The notes under the pieces are model-generated. The model made no database searches, was not told the origin of the DNA, and was given only the letters and a program-made list of their open reading frames with translations. From assembly GCA_903900705.1 (NCBI GenBank), contig CAIUOG010000081.1, positions 1-51,598 of the forward strand: DNA of 51,598 bases, read 5' to 3'. The stretch's first letter is position 1. Every line of letters begins with the position of its first letter. Below are positions 44,474 through 51,598 of this stretch, one piece after another. This DNA comes from an uncultured Acidobacteriia bacterium. Its GTDB lineage: Bacteria; Acidobacteriota; Terriglobia; Bryobacterales; Bryobacteraceae. The position numbers and the translations under genes are program-made.

Positions 44474-45514
44474 ATGAAACGAATCCTGATCGCGTGGGCG
44501 ACGCTGTCCACCGTGGCCATCTCGCCCGCTTCGGCCCAAAAGAAGGCCACCATCCAGAATGTTCCGGAGATTCCGTTTACCTCCGTACCGAACTTTCTCA
44601 AGCTGCCGCCCGGTGAATACATGGGTGAATCGGTGGCGGTGGCCACGAACTCAAAAGGCCACACGTTTGTCTTTCATCGCAGCGAGAATAACCGTCTGTT
44701 TGAGTTCGATCAGACGGGCAAATTCGTGAAGGAAATCGGCGGCGGCTTCCTTGGCTTTGAATTCGCCCACTCCGTGAGAGTGGACCGGTACGACAACATC
44801 TGGACCGTGGACGAAGGCTCCAACATGGTGACCAGGTTCAGCCCGGAAGGCAAGGTGACGATGGTGCTGGGCCGGCGTCCTCTGGCCGTCCTGGGCGTAC
44901 AACCTGCGCCGCCGCAGGGTCCCGCCAAACCGGCCGGGAAATATGAATTCTGCCGGCCGACCGATATCGGCTGGGACGCGCAGGACAACATCTTCATCTC
45001 CGATGGCTACTGCAACAACCGCGTGGTGAAATATGACAAAGACGGGCGCTTCCTCGCGCAGGCGGGCAGCGAAAAGCCCGGCAATAAGCTGGGTGAATTC
45101 AATCTGCCCCATGCGCTGCAGGTGGACGCCGCCGGCAACGTCTGGGTGGCGGACCGCACCAACAACCGCTACCAGGTTCTCGACAACAACCTGAAACCGA
45201 TTCGTGAGATCACAGACCTGGGCGTCGGCTGGACCGTCTGCGTCTCCGGCGGACCGCACCAGTACGTGTTCTTCTCGAATTCCAACCCGAACGGCAATCA
45301 GCCGGGCACGTGGGACATCACGGGCGAGATCTACAAAGCGGAACTCGATGGCAAGGTGCTCGGTCGCTTTGGTCGACCCGGCAAGGTCGCGCCAGGCTTT
45401 CAGGTGGTCCACATGATGGACTGCCGCAACCCCAATGAACTGATCGTGGGTGAGATTGAATCCTGGCGAGTACAGAAGCTGCTCCTGAAACCCGTGGCGG
45501 CAGGTGGCAAATGA
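44474..45514 (+). CDS. Secreted NHL-repeat beta-propeller (peptidyl-hydroxyglycine lyase-like), copy 1
   Basis: A 346-residue secreted six-bladed propeller. The signal peptide (MKRILIAWATLSTVAISPASA) is followed by NHL repeats: VAVATNSKGHTFVFHRSENN, VRVDRYDNIWTVDEGSNMVT, DIGWDAQDNIFISDGYCNNR and ALQVDAAGNVWVADRTNNRY. The order and the SDGYCNNRV motif resemble the lyase domain of peptidylglycine alpha-amidating enzymes. In bacteria such proteins are of unknown function, so binding or lyase activity is only a suggestion. ATG 44474 has GGGAG 6 bases upstream. The next gene is a paralogue, 11 bases downstream. Confidence 0.82.
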   Translation: MKRILIAWATLSTVAISPASAQKKATIQNVPEIPFTSVPNFLKLPPGEYMGESVAVATNSKGHTFVFHRSENNRLFEFDQTGKFVKEIGGGFLGFEFAHSVRVDRYDNIWTVDEGSNMVTRFSPEGKVTMVLGRRPLAVLGVQPAPPQGPAKPAGKYEFCRPTDIGWDAQDNIFISDGYCNNRVVKYDKDGRFLAQAGSEKPGNKLGEFNLPHALQVDAAGNVWVADRTNNRYQVLDNNLKPIREITDLGVGWTVCVSGGPHQYVFFSNSNPNGNQPGTWDITGEIYKAELDGKVLGRFGRPGKVAPGFQVVHMMDCRNPNELIVGEIESWRVQKLLLKPVAAGGK

Positions 45515-45525
45515 AGAGGGGTCCC

Positions 45526-46545
45526 ATGAACACAATTCCGATGATTCTGGCCCTGCTGGCCGGTTCCGCGCTGGCGCAGAGTGTGCCTGAAATCCGATTC
45601 GATTCCGCGGCAAATGCCCTGCAACTGCCCGCCGGGCTTTACCTCGGCGAAGTCGCGGGCGTAGCGACGAATTCGAAGGGCGACGTGTTTGTCTACACGC
45701 GCACCGGCCATCCCACCGTCACCATCGGCACCATGCGGCCCTTCGCCCATGGTGGTTCCCGTCTGTTTCAGTTCGACCGCACCGGCAGGTATGTGCGTGA
45801 AATCGGCAAGGGCACTTATGCCTTCATGGCCGCGGCGCAGGTGCGCGTGGACCCTTCGGACAACGTCTGGATCGTCGACGAAATGAGCAACACAGTCATG
45901 GAGTTTGATCCCCAGGGACGCGTTGTGATGCTGCTGGGGCGCAAGGCGGAATCAGAGAACGTACCCGCGCGTCCTTTCGGCACAGGCAATGGCGCGGGCC
46001 AGCCGACCGATCTCTTCAGCCGTCCCACAGACGTAGCGTGGGACGCACAGGGCAACATCTTCGTGGCGGATGGCGCAGGCAACGCGCGTATTGCGAAGTT
46101 CGACAAGGAAGGGAAGTTTATCAAGTCCTGGGGTAAGCGGGGCGCCGGTCCCGGCGAGTTTGCCAACGTTCTGAGCATCGCTGTGGATGCGCAGAGTAAT
46201 GTCTACGCGGGCGATGGCGGCAACAAACGCATTCAGGTTTTCGATAACAACGGGAACTTCAAAGCCGAGATCAAAGCGGTGGCGAATCCCCAGGCCATGT
46301 GTATCGCGAAAGGTGCAAACCCGGCGCTGTACGTCTCGAACTCGAACCCCTGGAATGATCTCGACGTGGCCGGTGAGATTTACAAGCTGAGCCTCGATGG
46401 CACAGTGCTCGGAAAGTTTGGCCGCGCGGGCAAACTGCTGAAGGAATTCAGCGCCGTCAACTCGCTCGATTGCCGCGTCCCGAATACCCTGTACGTGGGG
46501 GAACTCGCCAACCTGCGCGTGCAGAAACTCAGCCTGCATGAGTGA
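45526..46545 (+). CDS. Secreted NHL-repeat beta-propeller, copy 2
   Basis: A 339-residue paralogue of the preceding protein, with signal peptide MNTIPMILALLAGSALAQ. It keeps the same blade order (LPAGLYLGEVAGVATNSKGD, VRVDPSDNVWIVDEMSNTVM, DVAWDAQGNIFVADGAGNAR, SIAVDAQSNVYAGDGGNKRI) and ends with the same LYVGELANLRVQKLSL pattern. The two probably arose by tandem duplication. ATG 45526 is preferred (GAGGGG just upstream) to ATG 45511, which would overlap the previous stop by 4 bases and put charged residues before the signal peptide. Confidence 0.82.
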   Translation: MNTIPMILALLAGSALAQSVPEIRFDSAANALQLPAGLYLGEVAGVATNSKGDVFVYTRTGHPTVTIGTMRPFAHGGSRLFQFDRTGRYVREIGKGTYAFMAAAQVRVDPSDNVWIVDEMSNTVMEFDPQGRVVMLLGRKAESENVPARPFGTGNGAGQPTDLFSRPTDVAWDAQGNIFVADGAGNARIAKFDKEGKFIKSWGKRGAGPGEFANVLSIAVDAQSNVYAGDGGNKRIQVFDNNGNFKAEIKAVANPQAMCIAKGANPALYVSNSNPWNDLDVAGEIYKLSLDGTVLGKFGRAGKLLKEFSAVNSLDCRVPNTLYVGELANLRVQKLSLHE

Positions 46546-46550
46546 GCCCC

Positions 46551-46904
46551 ATGAGTGAGACAGAAGATCATCTGCCACGGGTCCGGCGGATCTGCCTCGC
46601 CATGCCGGATACGTGGGAGAAGCTCTCCCACGGCGCGCCCACGTTTTTCGTGAAGAAGAGCGTGTTTGCAATGTACGTGCAAAACCACCACAGTGACGGA
46701 CATATTGCGGTCTGGCTGCCGGTTCCTCCCGGCGAGCAACCGGCGCTGATTGCGGAAGATCCGGCCACTTACTATCACCCTCCCTATGTGGGCGTGAAGG
46801 GCTGGGTCGGCATCGAACTCAGCCGCGTGGATGATGAGACGCTGGGCGCGCACCTCACAGAGGCGCGCCGACTCATCGCCAATAAGACCAACAAAAAGCG
46901 CTAA
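46551..46904 (+). CDS. MmcQ/YjbR family protein
   Basis: A 117-residue cytosolic protein of the MmcQ/YjbR (CyaY-like fold) family. The pattern is VRRICLAMPDTWEKLSHGAP, then TFFVKKSVFAMY, followed by the conserved YYHPPYVGVKGWVGIEL segment. Members are small double-wing proteins proposed to bind DNA; no target is known. An alternative GTG start at 46542 overlaps the stop of the preceding gene. The 3' end overlaps the convergent PQQ dehydrogenase gene by 4 bases. Confidence 0.82.
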   Translation: MSETEDHLPRVRRICLAMPDTWEKLSHGAPTFFVKKSVFAMYVQNHHSDGHIAVWLPVPPGEQPALIAEDPATYYHPPYVGVKGWVGIELSRVDDETLGAHLTEARRLIANKTNKKR

Positions 46905-48706
46905 GGCAGTGCGAAAGCGACCAGCGAATCGCCTGCCTCATTGCCGGGGACATCGTGGCCGCCCGCCGCGATCACCACAAACTGTCTGCCATCCGCCGCG
47001 GTAAATGTCATGGGCGTTGCACGCGCGGATGTGGGCAGTTTCGCCCGCCACAATTCGCGGCCATTCGAGACGTCATAAGCCTTCAGATACGGGTCGAAAG
47101 TCGCGCCCAGGAACAGCAGGCCACCCGCCGTCACTAACGGTCCGCCCAGCGAGGGCGAACCCCACTCCGGCTGCGCCGGACGCCAGGGCAGACTGCCTGT
47201 CGGAACCTCCCACCGCGTTTGCCCCGTGTTGGCATCGATGGCCGCGAGCATACCGTACGGAGGCGGTGAACAGGGCGCGCCTTTGGGACCAATCAGGAAG
47301 GTCCGCTGCATTCCATAAGGCGTTCCGGCCTGCTCCGCGGTTTCCCAATCCGGGTGCTCTTTACGCGCCTGATCCAGGTCCGCGCGAGGCACCAGACGCA
47401 CCGCCGCCGCCAGCCGGTTATACGGAACAAACAACGTTGCCGATTTCGGTTCGAAGGCCACCCCGCCCCACGCCATGCCGCCGATGTTGCCGGGGAAGAT
47501 CACCGACCCCTGCAAACTGGGCGGCGTGAAGATCCCCTCATTGCGAAACTTCCCGACAGCCTCTTCACACCAGCGTTTTTCTTCGTCCGTCGGGCCCCAG
47601 ATTTCCGCGCGCGAAGGCCCCAGGTGCGCCGGCAGCTTCGGGAACGGCTGTGTGGGCGAGGCATCTTCCCCCGCCACATCGCTCTTCGGGACGGCGCGTT
47701 CTTCCACGCCGAAGAGTGGGTTCCCCGTCAGACGATCCAGCAGAAACAGATTCCCCGTCTTCGACCCCACCGCCACCGCCGGTCTGCCTTTCACCGTGAT
47801 CAGCGCCGGTTGCGAGGCCACATCGTAATCCCACAAATCATGGTGGACAGTCTGGAAAAACCACTTCACCTTACCGGTCTTCGCCTCCAGCGCCACCACT
47901 GAATTGGCATATTGGTTGTTGCCCTTCCGCTCCCCGCCAAAGTAGTCGGGACTCGGGCTGCCCGTCGGCACGAAGACAAGCCCGTGCGCCGGGTCCGGTG
48001 TGATGGCGGACCACGCGTTCCCCGCGCCGGTCTTCGTGCCACTCAGCGGGTCGAACGTCCAAAGCAGCTTGCCGGAGCGGACATCATAGGCCCGCACCTC
48101 ACCGCTCGCCATGTCCGTGCGGCTGTTATCCGCAATGGCTGAACCCACCACAATCACGTTACCGATTACCGCGGGCGCAGACGTTTCCTCGTATTCCGAT
48201 TTCGTCTTCGGTGGGATACGAAGGCCCTGCCGCAGGTCGATACTGCCTTCTTTCGCAAACGAAGGGATCGGCTGACCCGTCGCCGCATCGAGTGCGATGA
48301 GCCGGGCGTCAATCGTCGCCACGAACAGCCGGCGATTCCCGCTCGCGTCCACCCACGTAGCCACGCCGCGATTCGCGAAATCGCCCCAGCCCGCCTGCTG
48401 ATCCACCTTTGGATCAAAGGCCCACCGCTGCTTTCCGGTTTCGGGTTCCAGCGCAATCACCCGCCCGAACGCGGTGGTAATAAACAGGGTGTTATCGGCA
48501 AACAACGGAGTGGTCTCAAAGGCAGACTGCTTCCCCCTGAGCCCGCCTTTCTCGCCACGATAAAGGTCGCCCGCGTGGAATGTCCAGGCCACCGTCAAAC
48601 GCGAAACGTTCGAGCGGTCGATCAGACTCAGCGACGAATATTTTGCCCCGTCATTCACCTGGGCCGAAAGGCTCAGCGCCAGCGGGATCGCGATCAGGTA
48701 TCTCAC
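46901..48706 (-). CDS. PQQ-dependent dehydrogenase (glucose dehydrogenase-like propeller)
   Basis: A secreted quinoprotein propeller of 601 residues. The signal peptide (RYLIAIPLALSLSAQ) is followed by blades such as VIALEPETGKQRWAFDPKV, LIALDAATGQPI, VRAYDVRSGKLLWTFDP and the quinoprotein hallmark VHHDLWDYDVASQP, then LKAYDVSNGRELWRAKLP at the end. It resembles the soluble propeller part of membrane glucose/quinate-type dehydrogenases but lacks their membrane helices. No haem motif is present. The start is GTG 48706, set by the signal peptide; the open frame before it runs into the divergent DUF4149 gene. Substrate unknown. Confidence 0.83.
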   Translation of the reverse strand: MRYLIAIPLALSLSAQVNDGAKYSSLSLIDRSNVSRLTVAWTFHAGDLYRGEKGGLRGKQSAFETTPLFADNTLFITTAFGRVIALEPETGKQRWAFDPKVDQQAGWGDFANRGVATWVDASGNRRLFVATIDARLIALDAATGQPIPSFAKEGSIDLRQGLRIPPKTKSEYEETSAPAVIGNVIVVGSAIADNSRTDMASGEVRAYDVRSGKLLWTFDPLSGTKTGAGNAWSAITPDPAHGLVFVPTGSPSPDYFGGERKGNNQYANSVVALEAKTGKVKWFFQTVHHDLWDYDVASQPALITVKGRPAVAVGSKTGNLFLLDRLTGNPLFGVEERAVPKSDVAGEDASPTQPFPKLPAHLGPSRAEIWGPTDEEKRWCEEAVGKFRNEGIFTPPSLQGSVIFPGNIGGMAWGGVAFEPKSATLFVPYNRLAAAVRLVPRADLDQARKEHPDWETAEQAGTPYGMQRTFLIGPKGAPCSPPPYGMLAAIDANTGQTRWEVPTGSLPWRPAQPEWGSPSLGGPLVTAGGLLFLGATFDPYLKAYDVSNGRELWRAKLPTSARATPMTFTAADGRQFVVIAAGGHDVPGNEAGDSLVAFALP

Positions 48707-48768
48707 TCCGCAATTCTCAGCCTCGCCGGCAACAAAATGCAAGCGCCACCGTTTGAGACAATTCGAAG

Positions 48769-49383
48769 GTGATCCAGTTTCGCCGGATAGCGGCACTTCT
48801 ACTTGGCATGTGGCTTGGAGCAGGGATCTTTGCCGACATCGCAGTGACCCAGAACTTCCAGACCGTTGACCGGTTTCTCTCCGCCCCGGGCAGCGTTGGC
48901 GCAGCCGTGGAGTTGAATAAGATCGGCCGCCCGAGGGAGCGGGAGATTCTGCGGCGCAACGCGGGCGAAGAGAATAATTTTCTTTTCGAAAACTGGGAAC
49001 GCATGGAAATCATCCTCGGCATAGCGCTTCTCGCCACGCTGTTCTTCGGGGAACGCCCGAATAAACCAATGCTGGCCGCCGCGCTCTCCATGTGGCTGAT
49101 CGTGCTGATCCAGCACTTCGCGCTGTCCCCGCAGGTAACCGAAATGGGCCGGAAAATCGCCGACCTGCCTCCGGGTGACCCGCTTAACAAAACCTTCTGG
49201 ATCTTCCATGGTCTGTATTCCGGTTCGGAAATCCTGAAGCTTCTGGTCGGCTTCGGTCTGGCCTTCCGGCTGTCGAAAAAGAGCAAAGCGGACCCCAATC
49301 AGTTCGCGAAGGAATTCGAAGCGCAGCAGACACTCGCCGCAAAAACCGCCGCACGCATCAGGACAGGTTCTTCACTTGGATAA
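48769..49383 (+). CDS. DUF4149 membrane protein
   Basis: A 204-residue inner-membrane protein with about four hydrophobic helices (near 5-25, 80-92, 100-116 and 145-167). The start RRIAALLLGMWLGAGIFADI is characteristic of DUF4149 (related to TMEM205). Function unknown in bacteria. The start is GTG (48769). The 3' end overlaps the rhomboid gene by 8 bases, so the two are probably co-transcribed and translationally coupled. Confidence 0.75.
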   Translation: MIQFRRIAALLLGMWLGAGIFADIAVTQNFQTVDRFLSAPGSVGAAVELNKIGRPREREILRRNAGEENNFLFENWERMEIILGIALLATLFFGERPNKPMLAAALSMWLIVLIQHFALSPQVTEMGRKIADLPPGDPLNKTFWIFHGLYSGSEILKLLVGFGLAFRLSKKSKADPNQFAKEFEAQQTLAAKTAARIRTGSSLG

Positions 49384-50188
49384 CCGCAGAATGTGCCCGC
49401 ACTGCCGGGCGTTTATTACCACCAGCGACCGCGTCTGCCCGTACTGCAATGAAAACGTCGGCCCGCGCTACGTGGAGCGCCTGCCCGATCTCAAGATCGG
49501 CGGACTGATTCCCCAGGCGCAGTTCACCACTGTACTGATCCTGCTGATTAATGCCGGCCTCTTCATCGCCACCCAGCTCTTCGCGCGCAACGGCGTGGGC
49601 GACAACATCGCGCTGTGGGATTTCGGCGGCAAGTATGGCCCCAGCATCTGGCAGGAACATGAGTGGTGGCGCGTCATAACGGCGGGCTTTCTGCACGGCG
49701 GCATGATGCACATCATGATGAACAGCTGGGCGCTATATCAGCTGGGAATGCAGGTGGAAGAGCTCTACGGCACGGCGCGTTATCTGGCGATCTATTTCTG
49801 TGCAACGGCGGGTGGTTTCTATCTGAGCGCGCGTATGAACCCGGGGCTTTCCATCGGTTCCTCGGCGGGGATTGCCGGCCTGATCGGGGCAATGGTCGCG
49901 TTTGGCGTCATTAACCGCTCCACCGTGGGACGCGCGATCCGGAATTTCTACCTCCAATCAGTTGTATTTCTGATTGCGATGGGGCTCATTCCGGGAATTG
50001 ATAACTGGGCTCACATGGGTGGACTTGCCGCCGGTTTCTGCATCGCTTACATTGCGGGAACCCCGATTCATTCTTCCCGTTCGAAAGAAGCGATGTGGAG
50101 AGTGCTCGGCACTGCCTGCGTCCTTATGACAGTTTTTTGCTTCCTGATGGTGTATACACACTTTCAGTCTCCGAATCAGATAAGATAG
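49376..50188 (+). CDS. Rhomboid intramembrane serine protease with N-terminal zinc ribbon
   Basis: A 270-residue intramembrane protease. A zinc ribbon (C7, C10, C21, C24: CPHC and CPYC) precedes six membrane helices of the rhomboid fold. The oxyanion helix is HGGMMHIMMN (H107, H112, N116), the catalytic Ser is S163 (GSSAG) and the catalytic His is H213 (NWAHMGG). It would cut single-pass membrane proteins near the outer face of the inner membrane. A TTG start at 49376 overlaps the previous gene; ATG 49391 is the alternative and still keeps the zinc ribbon. The small basic protein gene follows 7 bases later. Confidence 0.88.
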   Translation: MDNRRMCPHCRAFITTSDRVCPYCNENVGPRYVERLPDLKIGGLIPQAQFTTVLILLINAGLFIATQLFARNGVGDNIALWDFGGKYGPSIWQEHEWWRVITAGFLHGGMMHIMMNSWALYQLGMQVEELYGTARYLAIYFCATAGGFYLSARMNPGLSIGSSAGIAGLIGAMVAFGVINRSTVGRAIRNFYLQSVVFLIAMGLIPGIDNWAHMGGLAAGFCIAYIAGTPIHSSRSKEAMWRVLGTACVLMTVFCFLMVYTHFQSPNQIR

Positions 50189-50195
50189 GAACACT

Positions 50196-50366
50196 ATGAG
50201 ACTTCTTATTCTCGCCCTCGCCCTTTCTTTTGCGATCGCGCCCGTAGAGGCGAAGACGACCACGCGCACGGTCAGCCACGTGAAGAAGCAGAAGGTGAAG
50301 AAGAATAAGAACGCTCCCAGGGCGCGCAAGGCCCGCAAGGCGCCGAAGCACAGCCAGGCGAACTAA
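50196..50366 (+). CDS. Small secreted lysine/arginine-rich protein (56 aa)
   Basis: A 56-residue product with a clear signal peptide (MRLLILALALSFAIAPVEA) and a mature part of about 37 residues that is almost entirely basic (Lys and Arg make up about 16 of them, with no acidic residue). AGGA lies 5 bases before the ATG. A strong terminator follows 25 bases after the stop. It is the last gene of the DUF4149-rhomboid run. I know no family; nucleic acid, LPS or polyanion binding outside the cytosol are guesses. Confidence 0.7.
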   Translation: MRLLILALALSFAIAPVEAKTTTRTVSHVKKQKVKKNKNAPRARKARKAPKHSQAN

Positions 50367-50391
50367 CTTTCCGCACAGATCGATTCATACC

Positions 50392-50420
50392 AGAGGCGAG
50401 CCGGAAGGCTCGCCTCTTTT
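50392..50420 (+). terminator. Strong intrinsic terminator
   Basis: An 11-bp perfect stem (AGAGGCGAGCC with GGCTCGCCTCT), a GGAA tetraloop and a TTTTGCGTTT tail. It ends the plus-strand run of the DUF4149, rhomboid and small basic protein genes. Confidence 0.9.
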
Positions 50421-50460
50421 GCGTTTGTAACACTCCGCTTTTGCTAACATCCGGAAGTAA

Positions 50461-51588
50461 ATGTCTGGAAGAGCGGATGTCGCCGTCATTGGCGGGGGAA
50501 TCCTCGGCCTCTCACACGCGTGGGCAATGGCGAAGCGTGGGAAGAAAGTTGTGCTTTTCGAGCGGGGTCTCCGGGCCTCCGGCGCTTCCATCCGGAATTT
50601 CGGCATGGTGTGGCCCATCGGTCAGCCGGCGGGCATGATGCACCAGACCGCGCTGCGCAGCGCGGCGCTCTGGCGCGAGGTTCTCACGGCTGCGAAACTC
50701 CCCTTCTTCCCCACCGGATCGCTCCATGTCGGCTATCACGAAGACGAAGCGGAAGTCCTGCGCGAATTCGCGGAGAAGGGCCCCGCCGCGGGTTATCCAT
50801 GCGCATGGCAGAATCCGGCGCAGATTCTGGAACGCAGCGACGCCATCCGCCCGGACGGACTCCGCGGCGGCCTCTGGAGCGAAACGGAGATGACGGTGGA
50901 CCCGCGTCGCGTGATCGCTGGTCTGCCCGAATATCTGACCGAACTCGGTGTTGAGATTCATTTCGGCGAGGCCGTTCGCCGCATCCAGCTGCCGGTCATC
51001 GAAACGGCGCGGGGCGCGTGGGAAGTCGATCAGGCAATCGTCTGTTCCGGAGACGACTTTGAAACCCTCTACCCCGAATTGTTTGCGGTAAGCGGCCTGA
51101 TTCGCTGCAAGCTGCAGATGATGCGCACCGCACCGCAGCCGGATCACTGGCAACTCGGCCCCGCGCTCGCCGCCGGCCTGACGCTGCGCTTCTACAAGGC
51201 GTTCCGTTTGTGCGCCTCGCTCGAAAGCCTCAAAGCCCGCGTGGCGCGTGAAAAGGCCCCTTATGACGAGTGGGCCATCCATGTTCTGGTCTCCCAGACA
51301 GCGGATGGCGCCATTACGCTCGGCGACTCCCATGAGTACAGCCAAACCGTCGATATCTTCGACCGCGCCGACGTGGATGACCTGATCCTGCGCGAAGCCG
51401 AAACCTTCCTTCAACTGCCCGACTGGCGTATCGCCCAACGCTGGCATGGGGTCTATAGCCAGCATCCCGAAAAGCCCTTTTTCGAGGCGGAGCCAGAGCC
51501 CGGTGTGCATATTCTGACCGGCGTCGGCGGGTCCGGCATGACGCTTTCCTTTGGCTTGGCGGAGCGAACGGCGGAGAACATCTTATGA
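50461..51588 (+). CDS. FAD-dependent oxidoreductase, TIGR03364-like
   Basis: A 375-residue flavoprotein of the D-amino-acid oxidase (DAO) superfamily. The N-terminal dinucleotide site is VIGGGILGLSHAWAMAKRG with a following VVLFE acidic end (residues 8-35). The SGASIRNFGMVWPIGQPAG segment and the C-terminal GVGGSGMTLSFGLAE are typical of the TIGR03364 subgroup, which is often found beside phosphonate-utilisation genes. It probably oxidises a C-N bond in an amino compound, perhaps an aminophosphonate. It starts 41 bases after the terminator. The next gene overlaps it by 4 bases (ATGA) but is cut off by the window end. Confidence 0.83.
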   Translation: MSGRADVAVIGGGILGLSHAWAMAKRGKKVVLFERGLRASGASIRNFGMVWPIGQPAGMMHQTALRSAALWREVLTAAKLPFFPTGSLHVGYHEDEAEVLREFAEKGPAAGYPCAWQNPAQILERSDAIRPDGLRGGLWSETEMTVDPRRVIAGLPEYLTELGVEIHFGEAVRRIQLPVIETARGAWEVDQAIVCSGDDFETLYPELFAVSGLIRCKLQMMRTAPQPDHWQLGPALAAGLTLRFYKAFRLCASLESLKARVAREKAPYDEWAIHVLVSQTADGAITLGDSHEYSQTVDIFDRADVDDLILREAETFLQLPDWRIAQRWHGVYSQHPEKPFFEAEPEPGVHILTGVGGSGMTLSFGLAERTAENIL

Positions 51589-51598
51589 AGCTGCAGGG
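51585..51598 (+). CDS. Start of an uncharacterised gene, truncated by the window edge
   Basis: An ATG at 51585 overlaps the stop of the oxidoreductase gene in the ATGA fashion usual for coupled genes. Only MKLQ is visible. In phosphonate loci a HAD-type phosphatase/phosphonatase often takes this position, but nothing here proves it. Confidence 0.4.

Noticed and set aside
47400-47440. ACGGAAC followed by GTT resembling the polysaccharide regulator site
   Set aside because: The half-sites are spaced wrongly and lie inside the coding region of the PQQ dehydrogenase.

Overview
The window looks like chromosomal DNA of a soil acidobacterium, most likely of the Bryobacterales/Solibacter type. This is inferred from family content, not from a marker gene. 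The pointers are high GC, PEP-CTERM surface proteins, a DUF1501 gene paired with a cytochrome/DUF1549/DUF1553 protein, several pyrroloquinoline quinone (PQQ) beta-propeller dehydrogenases, many twin-arginine (Tat) exported sugar-acid enzymes, and a complete outer-membrane Lpt system. Genes are packed tightly, with ATGA overlaps and convergent overlaps of 4 to 77 bases. I saw no insertion sequence, prophage or CRISPR array.

Layout. 0-3.6 kb: a PEP-CTERM protein, a ROK sugar kinase and a secreted di-haem oxidoreductase, all on the minus strand. 3.7-8.3 kb: a plus-strand run of OmpR-type regulator, CpxA-like kinase, a degenerate GGDEF protein, and a membrane DUF3179 protein whose reading frame is crossed by one in-frame TGA. 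8.2-12.4 kb: a second PEP-CTERM protein, lptB, a fused LptC/LptA protein and a small membrane peptide. 12.5-22.2 kb: housekeeping and miscellaneous genes (acyltransferase-like membrane protein, alanyl-tRNA editing protein, aminotransferase, proS, ilvD, an S53 peptidase, tRNA-Asp). 22.2-30.6 kb: an esterase, then a sigma-54 activator next to an exopolysaccharide locus. 30.7-49 kb: a catabolic and secreted-enzyme region with a sugar isomerase/cytochrome/PQQ dehydrogenase operon, a tannase plus gallate dioxygenase pair, two Tat-exported enolase-superfamily enzymes, DUF1501/DUF1553 proteins, twin NHL propellers and a second PQQ dehydrogenase. 49-51.6 kb: a DUF4149 membrane protein, a zinc-ribbon rhomboid protease, a tiny basic secreted protein, and the start of what may be a phosphonate-type oxidoreductase operon.

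The strongest discovery candidate is the DUF3179 gene at 7066-8256. Its TGA falls exactly where the family has the first Cys of a TYCxLC motif, giving a UxxC redox motif. It is followed immediately by a 33-nt hairpin with a GGUCU apical loop, as in the E. coli fdhF SECIS. This reads as a selenoprotein, not a broken gene. A second candidate is a small sigma-54 regulon: the activator at 23601-25031, three -24/-12 promoters, and a shared 17-bp near-palindrome upstream of the exopolysaccharide export and glycosyltransferase genes. A third is an abutting tannase/gallate dioxygenase pair that would release and open the ring of gallate from plant tannins.
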